Shown here: positions 8,379 through 19,200 of the stretch, in pieces
Layout: each line of letters begins with the position of its first letter
Numbering within the stretch: position 1 is the first letter of the stretch
NCBI GenBank assembly: GCA_030673895.1
Contig: JAUTCR010000058.1
Location: 62,001 to 126,000, forward strand
Reading direction: 5' to 3'
Origin: Verrucomicrobiota bacterium JB023
GTDB lineage: Bacteria > Verrucomicrobiota > Verrucomicrobiia > Verrucomicrobiales > Akkermansiaceae
DNA: 64,000 bases
The notes under the pieces: model-generated
The model's database searches: none
What the model saw: the letters and a program-made list of their open reading frames with translations, nothing else
Told to the model about the DNA's origin: nothing
Made by a program: the position numbers and the translations under genes

Positions 8379-8909
8379 TCAGGAGCGCGATGGGTAGAGT
8401 CCCGTCAAAGCGATGCAATGATTAACCCCGAGATAGGGAGGAAGGTGATTGATACTGGCGCCACCGCCGACTGATTCGGTGGAAGCGGTGTTGTTCACCT
8501 GGTTCGCATCGTCCTGGGGAGCAAAGTTGCTTTCGCCATCGTTGGCTGTCGCCGGAATTGAATCCACGGGGGACGTTTTCGTTCCGATACTGTCCGTTAC
8601 GGAGCTGTTCACTTCGTGGGTGTGCGGGGGCAAGTTTTGCTCTGTCAACGTGTGCTCAACTGAACCAGAGCGTTGCCCAATGGCCACGGAGTCCAAGCCT
8701 GGCCCATTGCCAGGATGCCGAGGGAAGCGACCTCGCAGGTCGGGCAGGGCGAAGCTCGTGCGTCCATCACCCCCATACATAGTTCCTAGGAGCGAGAAGA
8801 GAGCCGAGTACTGCGAAATTGGTAAAATCTGCCCGTCACATAAGGCCCAGCCCCGGGGAGCAAAATTAAAGCCAACGAGTCTGATCTCTCCGAGAAATGG
8901 TTCTGACAT
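8379..8909 (-). CDS. Tail-collar domain protein (microcystin-dependent protein family)
   Basis: 176-residue protein of the phage tail collar / MdpB family. Key stretches are the N-terminal FLGEIRLVGFNFAPRGWALCDGQ, YGGDGRTSFALPDLRGR, and the C-terminal HLPPYLGVNHCIAL that are nearly invariant in this family, with a variable Ser/Thr/Asn-rich loop between. In non-phage bacteria these genes occur as chromosomal stand-alone genes of unknown role, often with small DUF6916-type proteins, as possibly here with the gene at 10760. There are no other phage structural genes around it, so it is not evidence of a prophage. Confidence 0.88.
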   Translation of the reverse strand: MSEPFLGEIRLVGFNFAPRGWALCDGQILPISQYSALFSLLGTMYGGDGRTSFALPDLRGRFPRHPGNGPGLDSVAIGQRSGSVEHTLTEQNLPPHTHEVNSSVTDSIGTKTSPVDSIPATANDGESNFAPQDDANQVNNTASTESVGGGASINHLPPYLGVNHCIALTGLYPSRS

Positions 8910-8981
8910 GGGAAGTTGAGAAAAAGTAGGTGATTAAATTCTTCTGGCTACTGCCAAAACTCCCGATAACCTATTGATGAA

Positions 8982-10745
8982 GTGAACGATAGCGCAAGAC
9001 AATTACTCTACCAATTGAGTCTAACCATCGGATTATGCCTTGTTGCTGATGCCGCGGAATTCTATCAAATCGAAGACATCGAATCGAACACCTCCGCGAC
9101 GGACTTCTATCCGGCCAATCGCTTGATCCAAGGTCCGGGCCAAGGCTTTGACGAGAACGAGCCCCATGATTCGCTCAGCGCCGACGGTCAATTCCTTTGG
9201 GTCACCCAAGCATGCGCTTATCCTTGTGATTACTTCGCCGAAGGCTTGACCGCTCCCTCGTTCCGGCTCGATTTGGGTCAGGATCAGCTTCTGGATGAGA
9301 TCAGCATCTGGAACTTCTACAACGATAATAGCGCCAAACGCTTCCACCTGAGATTTGCGACCGAGGAAGACGGAGGCAATGGCTTCGGAAACACGATTGC
9401 CTACAGCCCAAGCTTCACCGCTGCCAATATTGGTTGGCAGAAGCGGCAAAGCTTCGCATTCGGCCGCGCCATTCGGGCTCGTTATGTTCTGCTCACCATC
9501 TCCGATAACTACTTCCGAGGCGACGGCATCAATGGCGGGGACCGGGTTGGCTTCGGAGAGGTCGCCTTCGAGATCCCCGACCAGGATCGGGATCGACTCG
9601 TCGTGACGGCTCCGGGAGAGCTCTCCGCAGTGACCGGCAACCTGGGCAATGACCAGCTTCACAACCTCCTGACCGGAGAGAATTATTGGAGCGCGGTCCT
9701 CAGCGAGAGCGAGCGTAAAGTCTATTTCTCCGTTCCGACAGACGGTAAAATCTATGCGGTCTCGCTGGATTCCGACCCGCCGGTGGCCAACGTCTTCGTT
9801 GCCTCTGATGAAGCGGTCTTTCATGGGCTAGCAATCAATGAGGCCGAGGGCATCCTGCTGGCGCTTGACTCCGGAGCTGATACGCTGCGCCAGTTTCGAC
9901 TCCAAGACGGAGCTGAACTTAACAAGTTGGCCTCTGGCTTCTTGCGGCCCAATGAAATCCTGCTCGACGAAGGAGCCAATCGCCTCGTCATTAGCGATTC
10001 CGGCCTGGACCAACTCATTGTCCTTGATCTGGAAGGCGAGCAACTCGACGTCCTCGACCACCTGTCCACTGAAGGGGTGTGGGGCCTAGCCGTCGACCCG
10101 GAGACCGGAGAACTTCTCTATTCAAGCCACGACCTGGGTGAAATCTGGCGCTGGCAGCCGGGGGGAACTCCCGTGCGGGAGCATGCAGGGCTCGACGGCC
10201 CCCGTGGGCTCGGATTCGACCGTTGGGGCCGCTTGTATTGCGTGGAGAGCGGGCGCGACCGGGTCGTCACCCCTGCGGAAGAGAACCCGACGAGCTATCA
10301 GTCCGCCCCGGCAGGTCGGGATATCGCGCTGATTGGCGTCTGCGATACCAATGCCAATCTGCTGCCCGATGATTGGGAAAATAAACTGGGTGCGCCGGAC
10401 CTGACTTTCTACGGAGACGCGGATCAGGACGGCATCCTGGACGGCGCGGAAGCGGCAATGGGCGGCAGCGTCACCGGAGGCCCCAACGGCTACTTCGCCC
10501 TCCAGCCCGGCTCCACCGGCGAAATCACTCTCGCCCATTGGGCGCTCGCAAAGAGTGACTTCGAATACCAACTCTTCCTTTCCGAAGACCTGGAAGAATG
10601 GCTGCCAATCGAGGTCTTGCCTTCCGTGCAGACGGTCAACGACTTCTACGAGCTGTGGACCTACACCATCAATCTCGAGGAAGTTAAGCTATCTCCCTCC
10701 GGTCAGGTTTTTGCACAACTCGACATACTTCCCGTAGCCCGGTAA
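8982..10745 (+). CDS. Exported protein: F5/8C-like domain, beta-propeller, C-terminal SxDLxxW module
   Basis: 587-residue exported protein. A signal peptide covers about the first 25 residues (cleavage near ADAAEF). Residues 30-200 resemble an F5/8 type C/discoidin domain (FRLDLGQDQLLDEISIWN and VGFGEVAFEI). Residues 205-450 form a six-bladed propeller of the SMP-30/NHL kind, with repeats such as RPNEILLDEGANRLVISDSG and DGPRGLGFDRWGRLY. The C-terminal 130 residues have a calcium-type repeat (DADQDGILDGAEA) followed by a module with YQLFLSEDLEEW, also found in three other exported proteins of this window. The start codon appears to be GTG. A 98-residue gene follows after 14 bp and is probably cotranscribed. 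Function is unknown; surface ligand binding is plausible. Confidence 0.7.
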   Translation: MNDSARQLLYQLSLTIGLCLVADAAEFYQIEDIESNTSATDFYPANRLIQGPGQGFDENEPHDSLSADGQFLWVTQACAYPCDYFAEGLTAPSFRLDLGQDQLLDEISIWNFYNDNSAKRFHLRFATEEDGGNGFGNTIAYSPSFTAANIGWQKRQSFAFGRAIRARYVLLTISDNYFRGDGINGGDRVGFGEVAFEIPDQDRDRLVVTAPGELSAVTGNLGNDQLHNLLTGENYWSAVLSESERKVYFSVPTDGKIYAVSLDSDPPVANVFVASDEAVFHGLAINEAEGILLALDSGADTLRQFRLQDGAELNKLASGFLRPNEILLDEGANRLVISDSGLDQLIVLDLEGEQLDVLDHLSTEGVWGLAVDPETGELLYSSHDLGEIWRWQPGGTPVREHAGLDGPRGLGFDRWGRLYCVESGRDRVVTPAEENPTSYQSAPAGRDIALIGVCDTNANLLPDDWENKLGAPDLTFYGDADQDGILDGAEAAMGGSVTGGPNGYFALQPGSTGEITLAHWALAKSDFEYQLFLSEDLEEWLPIEVLPSVQTVNDFYELWTYTINLEEVKLSPSGQVFAQLDILPVAR

Positions 10746-10759
10746 AACCAATCCCGACG

Positions 10760-11056
10760 ATGAAGAATCGCCCAACCAAGAGCGACTTTGAGCACCATAT
10801 CGGCCGGACGTTTCTAGTTGAGAGCGGGCAATCTCAAGCAGTCAAATCGGGCGAGTGGAAACTCTTGCGAGTCGAGAGCTTGCCAACATTGAGCATTCCC
10901 GGCACTCAGATCGGAGAATCGCTGACCCTCCTCTATGAGCAGGTGGACGGGGATTGGGCAGGCCAAGGGATGGTTCGTCTAACCCTTGATGGCCAATCCT
11001 GGGAGCTTTTTGCCGTCGCGGGAGCAGGTCGCGAGGTGAATATCACCATCAACTGA
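10760..11056 (+). CDS. Small protein, possible DUF6916 family
   Basis: 98-residue soluble protein with no signal peptide. The arrangement FEHHIGRTFLVESG, a central LLYEQVDGDW, and a C-terminal LDGQSWELFAVAG resembles DUF6916 proteins, which in other bacteria accompany tail-collar (MdpB-like) genes; the tail-collar gene here is 2 kb away on the opposite strand. The assignment is from memory of the family pattern and is tentative. It starts 14 bp after the upstream propeller gene. Its last bases overlap the end of the convergent gene at 11049 by 8 bp. Confidence 0.5.
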   Translation: MKNRPTKSDFEHHIGRTFLVESGQSQAVKSGEWKLLRVESLPTLSIPGTQIGESLTLLYEQVDGDWAGQGMVRLTLDGQSWELFAVAGAGREVNITIN

Positions 11057-11336
11057 GGATCAGCTCGAAGGACACCCCGTCACAATTCCCTCTGAGGCGG
11101 TTCCCCTCGGCATGAAGGGTCTCACAACGGGCAGCCAGTGACTGCAAGGCCTCCGGAAGCTCGGCGGGAGGAATCTCCGCGCGAATCGTGGTCGATCCCA
11201 TTTCTGAAGAAAGGCGACCTCGCACTTGGACGACCCATTGCTGGAGAGGCGAGTCATTGGCGGCTTGGATCATCCGATTGGTCGCCAAAGCGACTGCCGA
11301 AAGCGACGCGAGCCCGATGAAATCCCTTCTCTTCAC
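11049..11336 (-). CDS. Small exported hypothetical protein with Tat-like signal
   Basis: About 95 residues if read from the GTG at 11336, beginning with a twin-arginine-like leader KRRDFIGLASLSAVALA, then a mature region with WVVQVRGRLSSEMGSTT and SLAARCETLHAEGNRLRGNC. The open frame continues upstream to 11444 with extra hydrophobic residues, so the true start is uncertain and an upstream start would hide the leader internally. I do not recognise the family. The two cysteines of the mature part could form a disulfide. It is convergent with the small gene ending at 11056. Confidence 0.45.
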   Translation of the reverse strand: MKRRDFIGLASLSAVALATNRMIQAANDSPLQQWVVQVRGRLSSEMGSTTIRAEIPPAELPEALQSLAARCETLHAEGNRLRGNCDGVSFELILS

Positions 11337-11529
11337 AGACAACACTGCAGCAAAGAGGCCGACAGGGGGCAAGAGAAAGATCTTCACCCACAAGAGTTTA
11401 AACCGCTCGCTCGACAGGAAGAAGACAAAGCCACCGGCCGACATTTAGAGAAAAGCGGCCGAAAAGAGCGGCTGAGCAAAGGGGAGAATGAAAACTCATC
11501 CTATTCCCATAAAACCATCTGCTAAAAGA

Positions 11530-11615
11530 TGGTGCGCACGAAAGGAGTCGAACCTTCACGCCCAAAGGGCACTGCCGCCTGAAGACAGCGCGTCTACCAA
11601 TTCCGCCACGTGCGC
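11530..11615 (-). tRNA. tRNA-Leu (anticodon CAG)
   Basis: Read on the minus strand from 11615, the sequence folds as a class II tRNA of 86 nt: acceptor stem GCGCACG pairing with CGTGCGC, D arm with GGCGGAATTGGTAGACGC, anticodon stem CTGTC/GGCAG around the loop TTCAGGC (anticodon CAG), a long variable arm (TGCCC, TTT, GGGCG) and the T loop TTCGACT. The CCA end is encoded. It decodes CTG leucine codons. Confidence 0.97.
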
Positions 11616-11784
11616 GTCGCGAGGGACGCGCAATTAAGCACCCCGAGCCTGTGATGGCAATACGGAAAATCATCTCTCGTTGCAATCGGCGCGCGGCCCG
11701 CGATATCGATAGCAAATTGCCCGCGCCCCCGTGCAAGTGCCGCTAGACAAACCGGGTTGGCCTCCTAAGGTAAGGCCTACTGAC

Positions 11785-12879
<1,095 letters not shown>

Positions 12880-12981
12880 TGTCCTCAATCGACCAGTCCT
12901 TGCTTCAAGATTGGGGCCCTCGCCGAGTTGGCGAGCCTGACAATTGCTTCTCCCTCCACGTCGTTCCATCCCACTTCGAAC

Positions 12982-13866
12982 ATGCACGACTTCATTGACC
13001 ACAACGTTCTCGCTCGCTTGGCAGCGCTGCCTTTGGAGTCGCGCCAGGCGATGATTGGGAGTGTGGCGGGCAAACACCGTTCGCCCCACCGCGGCTCTTC
13101 AGTCGAGTTCGCGGAATACCGGAAATACGTCCCCGGAGACGACACCCGGCGATTGGACTGGAAGGCCTTTGCTCGCTCGGACCGGTTTTATATCAAGGAA
13201 TTCGAGGCCGATACAAACCTCCGAGCCTACTTCGTGGTCGACTCCTCGGGCTCCATGAATTTTGCCAGCGGCGAGAGCGAAACAAAGATTCAATACGCAC
13301 GGCGCTTGGCAGCTTCATTGGCCTATTTGCTGGTCAAGCAAGGTGATGCCGCAGGCCTCTCGGTCTGCACCGAAAAGCTCCATCTGGAAATCCCGCCCTC
13401 ACGTTCGGCATCCAATCTGCAGAATATCTTCGAGACCCTTGGCAAGCTCGAGCCCAAGGGCGAGACCGGCTTGATCGGCGCGCTACACACCGTGGCCGAG
13501 AAGATTAAGCAACGCGCGCTGGTTGTCATTCTCTCCGACCTCTTCTGCGATCCTGGCGAGCTCGCCGATGCCTTCCAGCACTTGCGGTATCGGAAGCACG
13601 ACATTGCCGTCTTCCACCTCCTTGACCGCCAAGAAATTGATTTCCAGTTTGATCGCCCCCATCGCTTCATCGATATGGAGGACAATTCCTCCTTGGTGGC
13701 CGAACCGAATCTTATCGTCGATGAGTATCATCAGGCCCTCAACGATTACCTTCAAGCCGTGGAATCGGCCGCGCACGATGTCCATGCCGACTATCAACGC
13801 CTCATCACCGATGAGGATTATGAAAAAGTCCTCTCCGACTTCCTCATGAACCGGCTCCGACACTAA
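12982..13866 (+). CDS. DUF58 / von Willebrand A-like protein
   Basis: 294-residue cytoplasmic protein of the DUF58 family that partners with MoxR ATPases. Recognisable are the family motif SVEFAEYRKYVPGDDTRRLDW, FEADTNLRAYFVVDSSGSM with the MIDAS-like DxSxS, and the C-terminal VWA half. The ATG at 12982 (MHDFIDHNVLARLAAL) matches the usual family N terminus; an upstream in-frame start at 12928 would add 18 atypical residues. It lies 102 bp after moxR and 25 bp before the BatA-like gene. The role is probably in assembly or stress-related activation of an envelope complex, as inferred for moxR-bat operons. Confidence 0.9.
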   Translation: MHDFIDHNVLARLAALPLESRQAMIGSVAGKHRSPHRGSSVEFAEYRKYVPGDDTRRLDWKAFARSDRFYIKEFEADTNLRAYFVVDSSGSMNFASGESETKIQYARRLAASLAYLLVKQGDAAGLSVCTEKLHLEIPPSRSASNLQNIFETLGKLEPKGETGLIGALHTVAEKIKQRALVVILSDLFCDPGELADAFQHLRYRKHDIAVFHLLDRQEIDFQFDRPHRFIDMEDNSSLVAEPNLIVDEYHQALNDYLQAVESAAHDVHADYQRLITDEDYEKVLSDFLMNRLRH

Positions 13867-13891
13867 GGGCCGGCATCCGAACAACCTGAAC

Positions 13892-15898
13892 ATGAGCTTT
13901 CTTCAACCTTTCATGCTCTGGGGCCTGCTGGCCTTCAGCATCCCCATCATCATCCACCTCCTCAACCGACGCCGATTCCGCACCGTCAAGTGGGCAGCAA
14001 TGGATTTCCTCCTTAAGGCGACCAGGGAGTCACGGGGGAAGAAGAAACTCAAAAACTTCATCATCCTAACCTGCCGCGCCCTCGCCATCGCGTGCTTAAT
14101 CTTCGCACTCGCCCGCCCGCTGCTGGGAGGATTCATGGGTTTCGGAGCCAGTGTGGATACCGTCCTGCTCATTCTTGATCGCTCCGCCTCAATGGAGCGA
14201 CGGGAAAGCGATGGCCAACCCACCAAGCGGGAACTCATTCTTCGCCAAGTGGCGCAAGCAATGGAGGAGCTTGAAACCGCCAAGCTGGTCATCCTGGATT
14301 CCGCCACCGGAGAGATTGACGACGTCCCCTCGCCGGAGACCTTGCCCGAGCTCTCCACCACCGGCCCGACGGACACGACTACGGACCTCCCCTCTCTCTT
14401 CACCCGGGCCCTGGACTATCTGCGTGAAGCCGAGCCGGGACGAACCGAAATCTGGCTCGCCACCGATCTGCAGCTCGCCGATTGGCGGGTTGAGGATGCC
14501 CGCTGGCTCGGATTTGCCCGCTCACTGGGGGAACTCCCGTCTCCCACCTCCGTCCGCGTCCTCGCCCTTCCGGAAACCCCGCGGGACAACCACAGCATCC
14601 GCCTGCTTTCCACCCGGCGTGAGACCGATGAATTACTCATCGAGCTGGAGATCACCCGGGAAGAAGCCACGACCTCCGAGAGCTTACCCATCACCCTCAA
14701 TCTCAATGGTGCGCCAACGACCCAGTCCGCGCAAATCGACGGTCAATCTCTCCGTACCACTTTGCGCGCGCCACTCCCCGACGAGACCGCCTCGGGGTGG
14801 GGCTATGCCTCGCTCTCTCCGGACCCCAACCTGCGCGATAATTTTGCCTACTTCACCTACGGCGAGCAAAAACCTCTCCAGACTCTGCTTATCCATGATG
14901 GCTCACTCTCCACCGAAGCCAACCGGGCGCTGACCCGGGCCGCAGCCCCTCCGGGCGTGGCCGGCCTCGAATTGACCATCCGCGACCACGGGGAAGACAG
15001 CTTGACCCTCGACCTCAGCGATACCGCACTTCTCATCTGGGTGGCCCCCATGCCCCGAGACTCCGAGGCTGTCCTCATCAGCTCCTATCTGCAGCGCGGA
15101 GGGCAGGTCCTCTTTCTCCCACCGGGGAACCCCGATGAAACCTCCTTTGCCACCTTGGCTTGGGCGAACGCCTTGGAGTCCTCGCCAACCGGACGCTACT
15201 TCATCCCGCAGAACTGGCGACAGGATGAGGGCCCTCTGCGGGACGGACGAGATGGATCAGCCCTTCCCGTGGACCGCTTGCGCGCCATTAAGCGTCTTCC
15301 GCTTTCCACCGCCAGCGACGCTGTTCCTCTCGCCACCTGGGATGACGGCTCTCCTCTCCTCGCTCGCAAAGTCCTCGGCCTCGGCACCGCCCATCTTCTC
15401 ACCACCCTACCGGACTACCAATGGTCGGACCTGGAGCAAACCGCCCTCCACCTCGTGCTTGTGCAACGCCTCTTGGAAGAAGGAGCGAAGCAAGCAGGCA
15501 CCACCCTTGTCGCCGGGTTGAACGAATCAGCCACGCCGGAAACAGCCGAAAGACTTGATAATGCCACCCCGGAGAACAGCTACCCGCTGACCGCCGGCAT
15601 CTATCGACCCGAGGGAGGAAATGGGGACATCCTCGCCCTAAACCTTCCTCCAGCCGAACTCAGCTTGGCTCAGCTGCAACCCAACGAGATCCGGGAAAAC
15701 CTACTACCCGACTTCCCCGTCTCGTTCTTCGAACAAGAGGCCGCTTCCAATCAATCCTTGCTCACCGAAATTTGGCGCCCATTTCTTCTCGGGGTCCTCT
15801 TCTTCCTCTTGGCAGAGGCCATCCTGACCCTGAACCGTCGCAGCTCTTCCTCTTCCAAAAATTCACGGCCTGCCGCTAAGAAAAAAGCGACGGCCTGA
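13892..15898 (+). CDS. BatA-like membrane protein with VWA-type domain
   Basis: 668-residue protein. The N terminus (MSFLQPFMLWGLLAFSIPIIIHLLNRRR) is the BatA N-terminal signature, with a second helix near residues 55-75; a VWA-like domain begins at VDTVLLILDRSASM around residue 88. The central part (about 230-600) is a large periplasmic region with a class I glutamine amidotransferase-like fold often seen in such proteins, and a last transmembrane helix sits near residue 635 (WRPFLLGVLFFLLAEAILTL), followed by a basic tail. It completes the moxR-DUF58-batA operon. The family is linked to envelope stress or aerotolerance, but its exact job in Verrucomicrobiota is not known. Confidence 0.85.
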   Translation: MSFLQPFMLWGLLAFSIPIIIHLLNRRRFRTVKWAAMDFLLKATRESRGKKKLKNFIILTCRALAIACLIFALARPLLGGFMGFGASVDTVLLILDRSASMERRESDGQPTKRELILRQVAQAMEELETAKLVILDSATGEIDDVPSPETLPELSTTGPTDTTTDLPSLFTRALDYLREAEPGRTEIWLATDLQLADWRVEDARWLGFARSLGELPSPTSVRVLALPETPRDNHSIRLLSTRRETDELLIELEITREEATTSESLPITLNLNGAPTTQSAQIDGQSLRTTLRAPLPDETASGWGYASLSPDPNLRDNFAYFTYGEQKPLQTLLIHDGSLSTEANRALTRAAAPPGVAGLELTIRDHGEDSLTLDLSDTALLIWVAPMPRDSEAVLISSYLQRGGQVLFLPPGNPDETSFATLAWANALESSPTGRYFIPQNWRQDEGPLRDGRDGSALPVDRLRAIKRLPLSTASDAVPLATWDDGSPLLARKVLGLGTAHLLTTLPDYQWSDLEQTALHLVLVQRLLEEGAKQAGTTLVAGLNESATPETAERLDNATPENSYPLTAGIYRPEGGNGDILALNLPPAELSLAQLQPNEIRENLLPDFPVSFFEQEAASNQSLLTEIWRPFLLGVLFFLLAEAILTLNRRSSSSSKNSRPAAKKKATA

Positions 15899-16298
15899 GG
15901 CAAGTTCCAGCCCGACCGTCTCCCCAAATTCGCTCTTTGGTGGAGATTTTCCGCGAGAAATCATCCTTGGGATTTCGGATTTTTTACGGATACACAAAGT
16001 CAACACGACGCCTTCTCGGCATTCACTGCCCAAGCGTTCGACCAAAATTTCCGAGTTTGACGAGGCGACGAAAACTAAACTAAGCTCCTGATTGTTAAGC
16101 TAGTTTACAGCGAACATGAGAAAAGTATTTTCGAAATATTCTTCGCCCTTTACACAATATTAACACGGTTGCATTTGCCATTGGCACGAAAGTAGCTCAT
16201 TGTATTTACATAATCGGCATGGTTGAATGCGTTTCGCAGGTTGCGAAAACGACGATTTCACCGTTGACAGCTTCACAAACCACACGTTTACTAAGAAT
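15899..16298. other. Intergenic region with promoter features
   Basis: The 400 bp between the bat operon and the first Verru_Chthon gene is AT-richer than its surroundings, particularly 16060-16220. Apart from the sigma-54-like element at 16182-16197, I see no gene, repeat or clear terminator in it. Confidence 0.6.
16182..16197 (+). promoter_or_regulatory. Candidate sigma-54 (RpoN) promoter
   Basis: TGGCACGAAAGTAGCT matches the -24/-12 consensus TGGCACG-N4-TTGCW with the invariant GG and GC dinucleotides separated by exactly ten bases and a single mismatch (A for the second T of the -12 box). It lies about 100 bp upstream of the ATG at 16299 in an AT-rich region, leaving a leader of roughly 90 nt. 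Confidence 0.5.
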
Positions 16299-19200
16299 AT
16301 GCATGGTATTCACATTAACCTGCGCAAATCTCGACGAGACTCGGGTTTCTCGCTAATTGCCACGGTCACCTTGATGGTCCTTCTGACAATGGTGGCCATC
16401 GGCTTACTCTCTCTCTCCTCGATCACTCTCCGCGCGGCCAATCAAGAAAGCTCTGTGCTGGAAGCTCGCTCCAATGCCCGCCTCGCGCTTCAGCTTGCTT
16501 TGGGAGAACTTCAGAAAACCATGGGTGACGACCGGGCCGTCTCAGCGACAGCCGAGACGGTATCAGCTTCCGCTTCCCAACCTCACGTGCTTGGTGCCTG
16601 GGAAAGCTGGACCTTCGATCCACTACAGACAACTTCCGCGCCCAATTACGAAAGTGAGAAAGCGGACCGCTTTAAGTCCTGGCTCGTCAGTCAGACGAAT
16701 ACAGGTCAGCCAAACCTCTCATTCCCCGAATCAGCCATCTCCGGCAGCTCCCGCGTCCTCGTGGGACCGGGCAGCTACGGCACCAGTGGCAATCAGATTC
16801 CCCTCGAAGCCGAGTTGGTTCCCATTGAGGAAGACAATGGCACGAGCGGAAATCTGGCTTGGGCCGTCATGGCCGAAGACACCAAAGCCCGGATCGATTT
16901 AACCCGTGACCTTGAGCGTCCGGATGACGCGGCGCACCAATTGGCCGGCCTCACCTTCCCTGAACGCTTCGGCAACGAGGCTCTGGACGTCAACCTCTTC
17001 GGCAGCGAATCCGACGAAGGCTGGGGTAAGCTGGTGTCAAACCAGACCTTGGACGCAGTTGGTGGTGCCTCCGGTGGCGATACCATTTCGCAGGAAAACT
17101 TCTTCGACATCACCACTCAATCCATGGGTGTTCTCTCCGACGTCGCATACGGCGGCTTGAAGAAGGACCTCACCACCATCCTGGAAAACCGCCTTTATGA
17201 CGGGCGGCGGGTTTACTCAAATGACACCTCACCCGAAGGGGTGTCCGACCCTCATTGGTCCTATCTTGCTGACTACTATAACGCTTGGAACGATTCCGAC
17301 TTCCAAGGTGGTGCGACGGGGCAGCCCTTTAACGTCGGCCCCGAGAATCTGGCTCCACCCGAGAATCTGAATTCTTCGGACTCCAGCCCCAGCAACCTCA
17401 AGGAGACTCTCCGTCCTGTCGTGGCGAAGATGCAGATCGTGTTCTCAATGGTGACGCACCCTCTGAGCACTCTGGACACGAGCGGAGCATCCTCTGCCTA
17501 CCAGCGTTCCGACGCCCGCTATGCAGGGAGCCACCTTCGCCCTTGGCTGGTCTTCGAGCCAATCATCACCCTGTGGAATCCCTACTCGGTGCCACTCGAA
17601 TTCGAAGGCGCATCCATTGGCTTGGACAAGATTCCCGTCGCCTTCCGCTTTGCCAAGAGCTTCAACGGCACAACTGCCGACCTGCGCGTGCAGGAGAGCC
17701 AGACCGGCAGCCGCCTCAATCGCTCCTACTGGCCCCTCTCCACCTTCGTTTGGAATGGTGGCAAGCAGGATGCGATCACCAACTTCTCCTTCAATCTTCG
17801 TGGCGGCAACATGAGCTCGGGCGCGACCAACGACCCGATCCTTCTTCAGCCGGGAGAGTCCAAAGTGTTCTCCGCAGCCATCAAGGAGGGAGACTCCTGG
17901 GGCTCCGTGATGCGAGATTTCTCCATCCAGGGAGGCGCCCAAGTGGGTGCCGAGAACGGGTCATCCAAAATTAAGGACGTCGACTTTGTTGAAGGCTACA
18001 ACAACATGGGCGGATTCCGCGTCGATCACCTCGCCCGGTGGAAGGAACTGCGTAATCCAGCAAGCCTCTACGACTTTGAAGAATTGGCATTTTCCAATCC
18101 TTCCCGGACCTTGATTAGTCAAAACTGGTTCATGTGGTGCGCTTTGCGTCCCCAAGACTCCATCGTGGTGATGGCGAAACTCTCCAACAACGACGCCAAC
18201 TCGGATGCAGAGGAAAGCCGCCGTCAGGATTTCACGATGCTTCTGGAGATGGATAAGCTCAATGGTATCTCCGACAGTGAGATCCTTGGCAGTTCCTTCC
18301 GTGTCTCCAAGAAAGAGGAACTCTACGAGCCCGGAGCCGAGACCATCATCACCCGCGAATTTCCTGCAGCGACCATTTTGCAGGAGGAGAGCGACACCAC
18401 CCGTGCGGGTAAGACTCCTTTCGCCGTCTTCACCATGACTGCGAAGTCAACCAACGACTTGTTGAGTCCGACCAAGGGCTGGCTCTTCGGCAACCCGGTT
18501 CTTCCAGCTTACGAGCAAAATGAAGATGAGGCGGCTCAAGCTGCGCAAAGTTACGAGTTCAGCTTCCGGGAAATTGTTTCCCCCAACTCCTTTCCGATGA
18601 TCGAGACTGACCCTGATAACAACCGGGGATACTTCGGCCCGGGTCAGGGTGCCCAGTATGGCCTCACCGCCTCGCCCATGTTTGTGATTCCCACGGCCCC
18701 GATGGTTTCTCTGGGTCAGTTCCAGGCAGCCAACATCGCGGCGTCGATTCGCCCTCCATTCTTCAACTATCCGATTGGGAATTCGTTCGCCCACCCGCTT
18801 CTTCCTTACGGCACGGCCGTTGATGGCACCTTTGTGGACCACTCCTACCTCCTCAACCAACGCCTTTGGGATAGCTACTACTTCTCTGGCATCACCCAAG
18901 GCACCGGCGTGAGCAGCGAAGAAAGTCTGCGCCGTTTCTTGGAAGATGAAGCCACGCTGACTCCCCGGCTGGTCCCCTTCAACAACGACGGGGCTTCCAC
19001 GGACGAGATTGTGCAGAATCTCTCCGATAGCGCCGACGTCGCCGCTGAGGAGATCGCCGCCTACCAGATGGTCAAAGGGCCGTTCAATATCCATTCCACC
19101 TCGGTCAAGGCGTGGCACGCCTTCCTGACAAGCACCCTGGGACGTGAGGTCCCCGCTCGCGACGGCGAATTCCACGAAGTCGACGACAATCGCGGAGCCT

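Noticed and set aside
8379-8909. Tail-collar protein as a sign of prophage
   Set aside because: No capsid, terminase, integrase or attachment sites nearby; chromosomal single tail-collar genes are common.
12881-12998. A short reading frame starting with ATG that overlaps the moxR stop (ATGTCCTCAATC)
   Set aside because: It has about 39 codons with no family features and runs into the DUF58 start in another frame.
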